Under the pieces are notes generated by a model, which did not search any database, was not told the DNA's origin, and saw nothing but the letters and a program-made list of their open reading frames with translations. A program made the translations under genes and the position numbers. Positions 24,852-33,960 of a DNA stretch of 64,000 bases are shown here, in pieces. This DNA is from Ramlibacter sp. (GTDB lineage Bacteria > Pseudomonadota > Gammaproteobacteria > Burkholderiales > Burkholderiaceae_C): positions 124,001-188,000 of the forward strand of contig JAUYOG010000053.1 of assembly GCA_030695945.1 (NCBI GenBank), read 5' to 3'. The first letter of the stretch is position 1, and the number at the start of each line of letters is the position of its first letter.

Positions 24852-26584
24852 GCGGCTCGTTCAGCGGCGTCCACCACCGTGGTCTGGCCGGGAACGACGC
24901 GCGTGAAGTGCACCGGTTCGCGCGAAGTGGACAGGGCATTGCCGTCCTGGTGAACCACGATGTAGGTCGAGCCCTCGAGGTCGCCGGTTTCAGGATGGTC
25001 CTCGCGGAAATGCGCGCCGCGCGAATCCTCTCGCTCCAGCGCCGAAGTGGCGATCACCCGGCTCACGCCGATCAGGCTTTGCAGGTTGAGCCAGTCGTGC
25101 CAGCTGAGGTTGAAGCCGCGGTCGCCGTCTGCCAGGCCGGTTCGCGACAGTTGCGTGTCGAGATCGGCCAAGGTCGCGAGCGCGCGCTTCAGGCCGCCCT
25201 CGTCGCGCAGGATGCCGACGTCGTCCCACATGCAGGCGAACAGCGCCTCGCGGATCGGCTCGAGGCTGCCCGGCGCGGCCTGGAATGGTGCGAGGTGCGC
25301 AGCGACGCTCCGCGCGATCGCCGCCTCGTCGGGGCCGCGCCAGCCGTCGTTGCGCTGCACCCACTGAGCCATGCTGTCGCCGGCAATGCCGCCGAACACC
25401 GTCGAGTTCGCAACGCCGTTGCCGCCCAGGCGATTGGCGCCATGCACGCCGCCGGTATCCTCGCCGGCGGCGAACAGGCCCGTCAGCGCCGTGGTGCAGT
25501 CGGCGCGGAACATCACGCCGCCCATCATGTAGTGGGCCGTGGGCACCACCTCCACCAGCCCGCCGGCCAGGTCGAAGCCGCAGTCGGCGCAGCGGTCCAC
25601 CATGCCCTTGAACTGGCGGCGCACGTTCTCGGGGCCGAGGTGTTCCATCTGCAGGTAGACGCCGCCGTTCGGCGATGTGCGGCCCGCGCGCATCTCGGAG
25701 TAGATCGAGCGCGAAACGATGTCGCGGGTCGCGCGCTCCAGCCGCGGGTCGTAGCGGTCCATGAAGCGCTGCCTGTCGCCGTTGAGCAGGTAGCCGCCGG
25801 CGCCCCGCAGCCCTTCTTCCAGCACCGTACCCGTCATGCGGGTGCCGGCGCCCGCCAGCAGGCCGGTCGGGTGGAACTGCACCATTTCCATGTCGCGCAG
25901 CGGCAGGCCGGCGCGCAGCGCCATGGCCAGCCCGTCGCAGCTCTTGTCGCCCGAAGGCGTGTGGTACCGGTACATGGTCGGGCCGCCGCCGGTGGCCAGC
26001 AGCACGGCCTTGGCCTGGACGAAGACGAACTCGCCGCTGCGCATGTCGATCATCAGCACGCCGGCGAGCGCGCTGCCGTCGGCGGTCTTCACCAGCTCGA
26101 CGGCGCGGTGCTCCTCCATCCGTGCGATGCCGCGCGACCACACCTGCTCGGAGAGCCTGTTGATGATCTCGATGCCGGTCAGGTCGCCCTTGTGCACGGT
26201 GCGGTCGAAGGTCTGGCCGGCAAAGGCCTTCTGGTGCACGGTGCCGTCGGGGTTGCGGTCGAAGAAGCAGCCGAGTTCGTTCTCCAGCTCGTGCACGCGC
26301 TCGACAGCCTTGGTCACCAGCGTCCAGGCCAGGTCCTGGTTCGACAGCCATTTGCTGCCTTCGATCGTGTCCATGAAATGCCGCTCGACCGAATCGCCGG
26401 CCGCCAGCGCCACGTTGTAGCCGCCCTGGACCATGCGCGTGCAGCCGCACTTGCCCAGCAGGCCCTTCACCGCCACGGTGATCGACAGCTGCGGCGCGCT
26501 CTGGTGCGCGTGCAGCGCGGCGAACAGGCCGGCGCCGCCGGAGCCCAGGATCAGGATGTCGGTCTGCAGGCGCTTGACGGTCAT
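24848..26584 (-). CDS. Succinate dehydrogenase/fumarate reductase-like flavoprotein subunit, altered active site
   Basis: 578 aa FAD protein of the SdhA/FrdA family. FAD fold: TDILILGSGGAGLFAALHAH. Conserved catalytic parts: MEMVQFHPTG, RDIVSRS (proton-shuttle Arg), PTAHYMMGG, VHGANRLGGN. Oddities compared with E. coli SdhA: where RSHT carries the covalent FAD link, this protein has KCGCTRMVQGG, so the His is Cys; the loop after FHPTG is about six residues longer; the VTEGCRGEGG substrate motif reads VLEEGLRGAGG (Thr to Glu, Glu to Ala). It is probably non-covalently flavinylated and acts on an analogue of succinate. It is encoded with its own iron-sulfur and membrane subunits upstream. Confidence 0.85.
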   Translation of the reverse strand: MTVKRLQTDILILGSGGAGLFAALHAHQSAPQLSITVAVKGLLGKCGCTRMVQGGYNVALAAGDSVERHFMDTIEGSKWLSNQDLAWTLVTKAVERVHELENELGCFFDRNPDGTVHQKAFAGQTFDRTVHKGDLTGIEIINRLSEQVWSRGIARMEEHRAVELVKTADGSALAGVLMIDMRSGEFVFVQAKAVLLATGGGPTMYRYHTPSGDKSCDGLAMALRAGLPLRDMEMVQFHPTGLLAGAGTRMTGTVLEEGLRGAGGYLLNGDRQRFMDRYDPRLERATRDIVSRSIYSEMRAGRTSPNGGVYLQMEHLGPENVRRQFKGMVDRCADCGFDLAGGLVEVVPTAHYMMGGVMFRADCTTALTGLFAAGEDTGGVHGANRLGGNGVANSTVFGGIAGDSMAQWVQRNDGWRGPDEAAIARSVAAHLAPFQAAPGSLEPIREALFACMWDDVGILRDEGGLKRALATLADLDTQLSRTGLADGDRGFNLSWHDWLNLQSLIGVSRVIATSALEREDSRGAHFREDHPETGDLEGSTYIVVHQDGNALSTSREPVHFTRVVPGQTTVVDAAERAA

Positions 26585-26615
26585 CCGGCAACCTCCGCAC
26601 GTTGTGCAGCGGTGC

Positions 26616-26647
26616 CATGAGCCTCGGGAGCGTCCCGGCGGCTCATG
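26616..26647 (-). repeat. Intercistronic hairpin between hydratase beta and flavoprotein genes
   Basis: CATGAGCC and its exact complement GGCTCATG enclose a CGGGA/TCCCG inner stem. It overlaps the hydratase stop codon and fills the only sizeable gap (58 nt) in this part of the operon. It may set the ratio of upstream to downstream transcript. Confidence 0.5.
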
Positions 26648-27254
26648 ACTTCACTCCCAGGCCGGCCAGCACGCCGGCGCGGCGGGCATGGGCCTGGTCG
26701 TTCACCACGCTGTAGAGGCTCTGGCCATGGCTGTCCATGGCCACCAGCAGCGGCCCGAAATCGCGGATGCGGAACTTCCACAGCGACTCGGGGTTGAGGT
26801 CGTCCAGGTCGACGTCCTCGATCTGCTCTATCCAGGTCGTTTCCAGGGCCGCGGTGCCGCCGATGATGGCGAGGTACGCGCCGCCCAGTTCCCTGAACGC
26901 GGCGGCCGAGCTCTCGCGCAGGCCGCCCTTGCCGACGACGATCCGCACGCCGTTGCGTTCCATCAGCGGCCGGGTGAAGCGCTCCATCCGGTCGGACGTC
27001 GTGGTGCCGACGCAGATCGGCCGGTAGCCGGCGGGGCAGGCGCTGCTGGCCGGGACTTTCTGCACATTCGGCGCGGTGTGGATCACGGCATGGCCGTTCA
27101 GGTCGAAGCGCGTGGTGCGGCCGCGGTCGAACATGTGGATCTGGGTGGCATCGCGGATCCCGTACAGCGTGCGTTGCAGCGTGACCGTGTCGTTGACGTG
27201 CAGCGCGCGCACCTGCTGGGCGGTCACGGGCATCTCGAATTCGTAGTGGGCCAT
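26643..27254 (-). CDS. Class I fumarate hydratase-like, beta subunit
   Basis: 203 aa, the C-terminal domain of class I fumarases/L-tartrate dehydratases as a separate gene. Typical pieces are GHAVIHTAPNVQKV, CVGTTTSDRMERFT and IVVGKGGLRESSAAAFRELG, with the end region near ALETTWIEQIEDVDLDDLNPES. It needs the alpha subunit encoded 9 nt upstream. Position between a Bug receptor/alpha subunit and an SDH-like flavoprotein suggests it hydrates the double bond made by that flavoprotein. Fumarate, mesaconate and tartrate remain possible substrates. Confidence 0.85.
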   Translation of the reverse strand: MAHYEFEMPVTAQQVRALHVNDTVTLQRTLYGIRDATQIHMFDRGRTTRFDLNGHAVIHTAPNVQKVPASSACPAGYRPICVGTTTSDRMERFTRPLMERNGVRIVVGKGGLRESSAAAFRELGGAYLAIIGGTAALETTWIEQIEDVDLDDLNPESLWKFRIRDFGPLLVAMDSHGQSLYSVVNDQAHARRAGVLAGLGVKS

Positions 27255-27263
27255 GGCGCGTCC

Positions 27264-28139
27264 TTAGAAACCGTAGCTCACGCCCGCCGGCGTGAAGCTG
27301 GCGCGGGCGCGCCGCGCCGAATGGCACTGCATGTTCACCGCGATCGGGTTCATGGTGATGTGCGTCGCCGCCAGTTCGATCTGCACCGCGAAGGCCGTGG
27401 CGTCGCCGCCCAGCCCCTGTGGGCCGACGCCCAGCAGGTTCACCGCCTCGGACAGCTGCGCCTCGAGCGCCGCGCCTTCCGGGTCCGCGCAGCGGCTGCC
27501 GAGCTCGCGCGTGGCGGCGCGCTTGGCCAGCGCGACCGCCAGGTCCGACGTGCCGCCCAGGCCCACGCCGACGATGGTCGGCGGGCAGGTCTTGCCGCCG
27601 GCGGACAGCACGCAATCGATGACGAAGGTCTTGATCGCGTCGACGCCTTCGGCCGGTATCGCCATCTTCAGGAAGGAGTTGTTTTCCGATCCGCTGCCCT
27701 TGGGGATCATTTCGATCTCCAGCAGTTCGGTCCTGTCGCTGAAGTCGATGTGGATCACCGGCACTTCGATGCCGCAGGAGGTATGTTCGTTCCTGCGGGT
27801 GAGCGGGTGCACGACCGAGCTGCGCAGCGGGTGTTCCCGCGTGGCCCGTTCGCAGCCGCGCCGCACCGCCTGCTTGAGCGCATGGCCGTCCACCTGCACG
27901 CCACGGCCGATCACGATGTTGTAGATCGGCACGCCCGTGTCCTGGCACAGCAGGTTGTCGGTGTCTTCCGCCACCTGGATGTTGGTCATCATCGTCGCCA
28001 GCACCCGGTTGGCGGTGGCGTCGGTCTCGGCAGCCTGCAAGCGGCCGAAGCCCCGCTTGATGTCCGGCGGCAGTACCTTGAGGGCGCGGATGTACAGCGC
28101 CTTGGCCGCTTCCTCGACGGCCTGCAGATCGATCTTCAT
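27264..28139 (-). CDS. Class I fumarate hydratase-like, alpha subunit ([4Fe-4S])
   Basis: 291 aa. It carries the cluster-binding cysteines expected for class I fumarases: LLCQDTGVPIYNI, then NEHTSCGIEVPVIHIDF? region reading RRNEHTSCGIEVPV, and GGKTCPPTIVGVGLGGTSDL. The alpha and beta subunits together form one oxygen-sensitive hydratase. The gene follows the Bug receptor by 16 nt. In the proposed pathway it adds water to the unsaturated product of the SDH-like complex; by family alone it could also be L(+)-tartrate dehydratase or a housekeeping fumarase. Confidence 0.87.
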   Translation of the reverse strand: MKIDLQAVEEAAKALYIRALKVLPPDIKRGFGRLQAAETDATANRVLATMMTNIQVAEDTDNLLCQDTGVPIYNIVIGRGVQVDGHALKQAVRRGCERATREHPLRSSVVHPLTRRNEHTSCGIEVPVIHIDFSDRTELLEIEMIPKGSGSENNSFLKMAIPAEGVDAIKTFVIDCVLSAGGKTCPPTIVGVGLGGTSDLAVALAKRAATRELGSRCADPEGAALEAQLSEAVNLLGVGPQGLGGDATAFAVQIELAATHITMNPIAVNMQCHSARRARASFTPAGVSYGF

Positions 28140-28155
28140 CGCACGTCCGATCGTG

Positions 28156-29148
28156 TCAGTTCGCAGCCAGCTTGCGTTCCTTGACCACGGTGGCCCAGCG
28201 CATGCTTTCCTGCTTCAGGGCGGCCGCGAACTCGGTGGAGGTGTTGCCCACCGGTTTCATCCCCTGCACGTAGAGGCGTGCCTTGACGTCGGTTTCGCCC
28301 AGCACGGCCGCCGTGTCGCGCTCGATTCGCGCAAGCACGTCCTTGGGCGTCGCGGCCGGCGCGAACAGGCCGAACCAGCCGATGTTCTCGAAGCCGGGCA
28401 AGCCGCCCTCGGCCGCCGTGGGCACGTCGGGCAGTTGCTGCGAGCGGGTCTTGCCCGTCACCGCCAGGGCGCGCAGCCGGCCGTTGCCCAGCAGCGCGGA
28501 AGCGGGCGCGAAGTTGCCGACCATCATCTGGATCTGCCCGGCCATCAGGTCGTTGTAGGCGAGGGATTCGCCCTTGTAGGGCACATGGGTGATTTCGACT
28601 TGCGCGGAGTGCGCGAAGCTTTCGGCGGCCATGTGCACCTGGCTGCCCACGCCGGCCGAGCCGAAGTTGATGGCGCCCGGCTTGGCCTTGGCCGCCGCGA
28701 CGAGGTCCTTGACGCTCCTGATCGGGGAACGCTCTGGCACCACCAGCAGCATCGGCCCGCTGGCGACATTCGTGATCGGCACCAGGTCCTTCTCCGTGTC
28801 GAAAGGCAGGCGCTTGTAGATGTGCGGGTTGATGGCAATGCTGCCCGACGCGAACAACAGCGTGTACCCGTCCGCCGGCGACTTGGCGACGAGGTCGGCG
28901 CCCACGTTGCCGCCGGCACCCGCACGGTTCTCGATCACGACCGCCTGGTTCCAGCGCGTCGCCAGCTTCTGTCCGATCATGCGGGCGACGACATCGGTCG
29001 CGCCGCCCGCGGCGAACGGGACGATGAGGCGGACCGGCTTGGACGGCCACGGCTCCTGCGCGGCGGCGGGCAGTGCGTGCGCCGCTGCGAGGGTGGCCAA
29101 AGCGAGGGCGGCGAAGCGGCCCAGGGCCGAACGGCGGATTGTTTTCAT
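28156..29148 (-). CDS. Bug-family periplasmic receptor of the sulfonate/C4 operon
   Basis: 330 aa TctC-like receptor. The signal peptide (AALALATLAAAHALPAAAQ) is followed by PSKPVRLIVPFAAGGATDVV and [20 protein letters not shown]. The ATG at 29148 has AAGGAGA 8 nt upstream; the track ORF starting at 29685 runs back into the membrane-anchor genes. It is embedded between SDH-like anchors and the fumarase-like genes, so its ligand should be the pathway substrate, a small dianion. TctAB membrane partners must be encoded elsewhere. Confidence 0.9.
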   Translation of the reverse strand: MKTIRRSALGRFAALALATLAAAHALPAAAQEPWPSKPVRLIVPFAAGGATDVVARMIGQKLATRWNQAVVIENRAGAGGNVGADLVAKSPADGYTLLFASGSIAINPHIYKRLPFDTEKDLVPITNVASGPMLLVVPERSPIRSVKDLVAAAKAKPGAINFGSAGVGSQVHMAAESFAHSAQVEITHVPYKGESLAYNDLMAGQIQMMVGNFAPASALLGNGRLRALAVTGKTRSQQLPDVPTAAEGGLPGFENIGWFGLFAPAATPKDVLARIERDTAAVLGETDVKARLYVQGMKPVGNTSTEFAAALKQESMRWATVVKERKLAAN

Positions 29149-29189
29149 GGTTGATGTCTCCTTGATGCTGAAAACCCCGTCGGCCCTTG

Positions 29190-29549
29190 TCAGCCGATGA
29201 GGGAGAGGGCGAATGCCATGCCCATGGCCGCGGCAAACCCGGCGGCGCCCGCGATCCAGTTCTTGCGCAGCCCCGAGGCGCTGCCGAAGTCGATGATCAA
29301 GAGGCGCACGCCGCCCATCATGTGCAGCGAGAGCAGCACCACCAGGCCCCACTCGGCGAACTTGAACAGGCCCTGGTCGGTGAAGCGCAGGAAGCCGTCG
29401 AGGGCGGCGTCGCCCTGAAGTGCCTGGCCGAGCGCCCAGAAGTGCACCGGCAGGAAGCAGGCCAGGGCCAGGCCCGACAGGCGGTGGACCAGGAAGGCCC
29501 AATAGGAGGGGTGGGCGCGGGTGCGCCAGTCGTTGCGGCGCGTGATCAT
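29190..29549 (-). CDS. SDH-like membrane anchor subunit (cytochrome b556-like, SdhC type)
   Basis: 119 aa with three helices. The SdhC-like features are AFLVHRLSGLALACFLPVHFW (the S/HR-x-SG motif and first helix) and a second-helix LLSLHMMGGVRLLIIDFG with the H-x-x-x-G-x-R haem-ligand pattern. Its ATG overlaps the stop of the preceding anchor gene (ATGA). It would carry electrons from the flavoprotein/iron-sulfur pair to quinone. Confidence 0.8.
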   Translation of the reverse strand: MITRRNDWRTRAHPSYWAFLVHRLSGLALACFLPVHFWALGQALQGDAALDGFLRFTDQGLFKFAEWGLVVLLSLHMMGGVRLLIIDFGSASGLRKNWIAGAAGFAAAMGMAFALSLIG

Positions 29550-29902
29550 GCCGCCACCACCGCGTAGATCGCTCGCAGCCCGGCCACCAGGAGCAGGACG
29601 GCGAAGGCCCGGGCCAGCCAGAGTGCGGGGCCTTCCCGCAGCCCCGCCCATTCCTGCGCGATGTTGGCCAGGCCCCCCGGCACATGCACGGCGCAGGCGA
29701 TCACGAACACCGAATAAAAGGCCGCGAAGCCCCAGTTGCCGCGCGTGCGGCCCAGCAGGGCGGCGGCACTGAGCCCGCCGCGCACTGCGTAGATGATGAT
29801 CGCCAGGTGCACCACCACGCACAGCGCCAGCACCATGGCGCTGATGCGCTGCCAGTACCAGCGCTTGGCCTGCGCGATCGCCGGGGCGGCTGCAGCGCTC
29901 AC
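29546..29902 (-). CDS. SDH-like membrane anchor subunit (SdhD/FrdC-like)
   Basis: 118 aa from a GTG that overlaps the iron-sulfur subunit stop (GTGA); the track's ORF from 30181 is an in-frame extension. Three hydrophobic helices are seen: WQRISAMVLALCVVVHLAII, the stretch around FAAFYSVFVIACAVHVPGG, and LARAFAVLLLVAGLRAIYAV. Histidines in the first two could ligate haem. Similarity to known anchors is weak, as usual for this subunit, so the call leans on position in an sdhB-D-C-A-like operon. Confidence 0.75.
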   Translation of the reverse strand: MSAAAAPAIAQAKRWYWQRISAMVLALCVVVHLAIIIYAVRGGLSAAALLGRTRGNWGFAAFYSVFVIACAVHVPGGLANIAQEWAGLREGPALWLARAFAVLLLVAGLRAIYAVVAA

Positions 29903-30651
29903 AGCTTTCCCCGTACGGCGGCCTTGGCCACCGTGCGCTTGAGGCCCGCGATCGACATCGTCGGCGTCAGCTCCTTCGGGCACCGCTCGGTGCAGGAACC
30001 CTGCGTGTGGCAGGAGTGGCAGCCCGCGTCGCCGGCGACGGCGCGCAGCCGGTCCTGCTGCTCGATGTCGCGCACATCGTTGACCAGGGTCCAGGCCCGG
30101 TTGAGCGCGGCCGGGCCCAGGAAGTCGGGGCGCCAGCCCACTACGTCGCACGAGGCGTAGCAGATACCGCATCCGATGCACTCGATGCCGGCGTTCGCGG
30201 CGATGCGTTCGGGCGATGCCGGCTCGACGCGCTGGAAGTCGTCATGACGTGTCGCCGCGCCTGTGAACCGGCCCTTGGCACGGGCCCACTTGTCGAAGAA
30301 CCGGCTCATGTCGGTGGCCAGGTCCTTGATCACGGGCAGGTTGGCCAGCGGCGCGATCTCCAGCCGGCCCTGGCCGTCGACCACGTCGGCCACGTGGGTG
30401 CGGCAACTCCAGCGGGCTTTCCCGTTGACGGTCACCGCGCAGGAGCCGCACATGCCCACCCGGCAGGCGAAGCGGTAGGCGAGCGACGGCTCGATAAAGC
30501 GCTGGATGTGCGTCACCACGTCGAGCACGGTCTGGCTGTCCTGGCGCGGCACGTCGTAAGTGCTGAACGCGCCCTGCTCCTGGCCGCGCCAGACCTTCAC
30601 CGAGAGTGTCGGCCTGCCCGTGGGTTTGCGCTTTTTTTGATCGATCGTCAT
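29899..30651 (-). CDS. SDH/fumarate reductase-like iron-sulfur subunit
   Basis: 250 aa. The [2Fe-2S] site is FACRVGMCGSCAVTVNGKAR with a fourth Cys in WSCRTH; the [4Fe-4S] and [3Fe-4S] sites are CIGCGICYASC and CHSCHTQGSCTERCP. It is first in the operon, and transcription starts in the 108-nt gap to the divergent LysR gene. Unlike housekeeping sdhB it is the first rather than the last gene of its set and is joined to a hydratase and a sulfo-lyase, so it belongs to a catabolic paralogue. Confidence 0.88.
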   Translation of the reverse strand: MTIDQKKRKPTGRPTLSVKVWRGQEQGAFSTYDVPRQDSQTVLDVVTHIQRFIEPSLAYRFACRVGMCGSCAVTVNGKARWSCRTHVADVVDGQGRLEIAPLANLPVIKDLATDMSRFFDKWARAKGRFTGAATRHDDFQRVEPASPERIAANAGIECIGCGICYASCDVVGWRPDFLGPAALNRAWTLVNDVRDIEQQDRLRAVAGDAGCHSCHTQGSCTERCPKELTPTMSIAGLKRTVAKAAVRGKL

Positions 30652-30699
30652 GGGTCCGCCGCATCATGTCCGCTCGTTGGCGAAAGAAAAAGCCAAAAA

Positions 30700-30720
30700 T
30701 TCTTGGCTCGAGCAAAAGAA
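30700..30720. promoter_or_regulatory. Candidate LysR operator in divergent promoter region
   Basis: TTCTT-N11-AAGAA with a central GCTCGAGC palindrome lies between the catabolic operon (start 30651) and the LysR gene (start 30760). It contains the T-N11-A pattern of LysR-type binding sites. A-rich sequence on both sides fits divergent promoters. Confidence 0.5.
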
Positions 30721-30759
30721 AAACTTTATAGTTGGTGCCGATCGTTCTTTGGCCCTCCG

Positions 30760-31662
30760 ATGCCTTCCATCCGCACACTCAAGAGCTTCCTGGCTGTGGC
30801 GCGCCATGGCAGCTTTGCCGCCGCCGGCAAGGAGATCGGCCTCACCGCGGCTGCGGTGGGCCTGCAGATCCGGTCGCTGGAAACCGACCTGAACCAGACA
30901 TTGTTCGACCGCAGCGGGCGGGCCATCGTCCTGAACACGGCGGGGCGCGGCCTGGTCGACCCGGTGAAGGAACTGGTGGCGCGCTACGAGTCGCTGCCGG
31001 CCCGGCAGCGCGGGGAGGAGCTCACCGGCACAGTCGTGATCGGCGCGCTGGTGTCGGCCCTGATGGGGTCCTTCGCCGACGGCCTGTGGGCCCTGATGCG
31101 CAAGCACCCGGGGCTGGAAGTGAAATTGTTCGCCGGGCTGTCGGCGGACTTCGCGCGGCGCGTCGACCAGGGGGAACTGGACGCCGCCGTGATCACGCAG
31201 CCACCCGACCGCCTGCCCTCGAACCTGATATGGACGGCGTTGTATTCCGAACCCCTGGTCCTGATCGTGCCGCGGCGTCCGCACTTCGCCATGCACGCGA
31301 ACCCGCTGGAAATCCTCATGCAATGCCCGTTCCTGCGCTTCGACCGCCAAGCCTGGACCGGGCATCTGGTCAATGAGGCGCTGGAACAGTGCGGTGCCAC
31401 CGTCAGGGAAGGCATGGAGCTGAATTCCGTGGAGGCCATCGTGGCCCTGGTGCGCCAGGGCTTCGGCGTGTCGATCGTGCCGCAGCTGGCAAACGTGCAA
31501 TGGTCGCGCGACCGGATGCTGCGGATCGTGCCGCTGCCCGCGATCACGGTGCAGCGCCATGTCGGACTGCTCGAGCGCAAGCAGCACAGCCGAAAGCGTT
31601 TCACCGACGCGATCAAGGCCTATTTTGCGTCCGGCAACCTCGGCCGGGCGGGCGCCCCTTGA
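30760..31662 (+). CDS. LysR family transcriptional regulator
   Basis: 300 aa. The N-terminal helix-turn-helix is LKSFLAVARHGSFAAAGKEI...AAAVGLQIRSLE, followed by a type 2 periplasmic-binding effector domain beginning GTVVIGALVSALMGSFADGL. It is transcribed away from the sdh-like/fumarase/suyAB operon across a 108-nt gap with a LysR-type palindrome, so it is the likely activator responding to the pathway substrate or an intermediate. The ATG at 30760 gives the normal length; the track ORF extends upstream through sdhB antisense sequence. Its stop codon overlaps the -35 box of groESL. Confidence 0.9.
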   Translation: MPSIRTLKSFLAVARHGSFAAAGKEIGLTAAAVGLQIRSLETDLNQTLFDRSGRAIVLNTAGRGLVDPVKELVARYESLPARQRGEELTGTVVIGALVSALMGSFADGLWALMRKHPGLEVKLFAGLSADFARRVDQGELDAAVITQPPDRLPSNLIWTALYSEPLVLIVPRRPHFAMHANPLEILMQCPFLRFDRQAWTGHLVNEALEQCGATVREGMELNSVEAIVALVRQGFGVSIVPQLANVQWSRDRMLRIVPLPAITVQRHVGLLERKQHSRKRFTDAIKAYFASGNLGRAGAP

Positions 31663-31686
31663 AACCGGGGCGAAATCCCTTATGAT
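31659..31686 (+). promoter_or_regulatory. groESL promoter
   Basis: TTGAAA, a 16-bp spacer and TATGAT form a strong sigma-70-like promoter. CTTGAAA with CCCTTAT 12 nt further also resembles a sigma-32 promoter, so housekeeping and heat-shock promoters may overlap. The -35 box includes the lysR stop codon. Confidence 0.65.
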
Positions 31687-31712
31687 TAGCACTCGCAGGA
31701 GATGAGTGCTAA
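31686..31712 (+). promoter_or_regulatory. CIRCE element (HrcA operator)
   Basis: TTAGCACTC-N9-GAGTGCTAA is an exact match to the CIRCE consensus, overlapping the -10 box and the expected transcription start of groESL. HrcA repression of groESL is expected; hrcA is not in the window. Confidence 0.97.
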
Positions 31713-31793
31713 CAGCAGAGCATCTCCTCAAAGTTAATGAGCGCTAACTTCGTTGGCGCTTTTTGATATCCCCAGTTTCAAGTCAAGGAGATG
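31697..31793 (+). promoter_or_regulatory. groES leader with decoy, anti-Shine-Dalgarno and ribosome-binding site
   Basis: AGGAGATG occurs twice: inside the CIRCE spacer (31697-31704) and as the groES ribosome-binding site (31786-31793). Between them CATCTCCT (31721-31728) is the exact complement of both. In the RNA it could pair with the first copy (helped by TGCT/AGCA) or sequester the real site. A stem AGCGCTAAC/GTTGGCGCT followed by TTTT (31740-31764) stands between. This is consistent with an RNA switch or thermosensor, but that is an inference. Confidence 0.5.
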
Positions 31794-31795
31794 CA

Positions 31796-33797
<2,002 letters not shown>

Positions 33798-33801
33798 CAT
33801 T

Positions 33802-33832
33802 CACTCAGAAAGCGCTTCGCGTTTTCTGAGTG
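33802..33832 (+). repeat. Stem-loop 4 nt after groEL stop codon
   Basis: CACTCAGAAAGCGC pairs with GCGTTTTCTGAGTG (one G-U) around TTC. No U-run follows. Its form (unique lower stem, GAAA, then CGC/GCG at the top) resembles the hairpins after the Bug gene at 7850 and after DUF1840 at 8066. Confidence 0.6.
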
Positions 33833-33845
33833 CTCTAGTCAGACG

Positions 33846-33872
33846 AAAAAACCGGGCAAAGCCCGGTTTTTT
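33846..33872 (+). terminator. groESL intrinsic terminator
   Basis: AAAAAACCGGGC, AAA, GCCCGGTTTTTT: a perfect 12-bp stem with a T-run, 48 nt after the groEL stop. The A/T symmetry could make it act in both directions. Confidence 0.9.
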
Positions 33873-33915
33873 CATGGGGGGGTGCGCTGCATGTTATTTC
33901 GCGCACCGAAGAACG

Positions 33916-33944
33916 AAAAAACGCCGCTCTGGGAGCGGCTTTTT
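33916..33944 (-). terminator. Terminator of DUF805 gene
   Basis: On the minus strand GCCGCTC, CCA, GAGCGGC is followed by GTTTTTT, 17 nt after the DUF805 stop codon; it also has a T-run on the plus strand. Confidence 0.8.
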
Positions 33945-33960
33945 GTTGCCTCGGCCTTCT

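Noticed and set aside
26643-28139. L(+)-tartrate dehydratase
   Set aside because: Two-subunit architecture fits, but no tartrate transporter or regulator is nearby and the SDH-like genes would be unexplained.
24848-30651. Housekeeping succinate dehydrogenase operon
   Set aside because: Gene order, altered flavoprotein motifs and mixing with hydratase, Bug and Suy genes argue for a catabolic paralogue.
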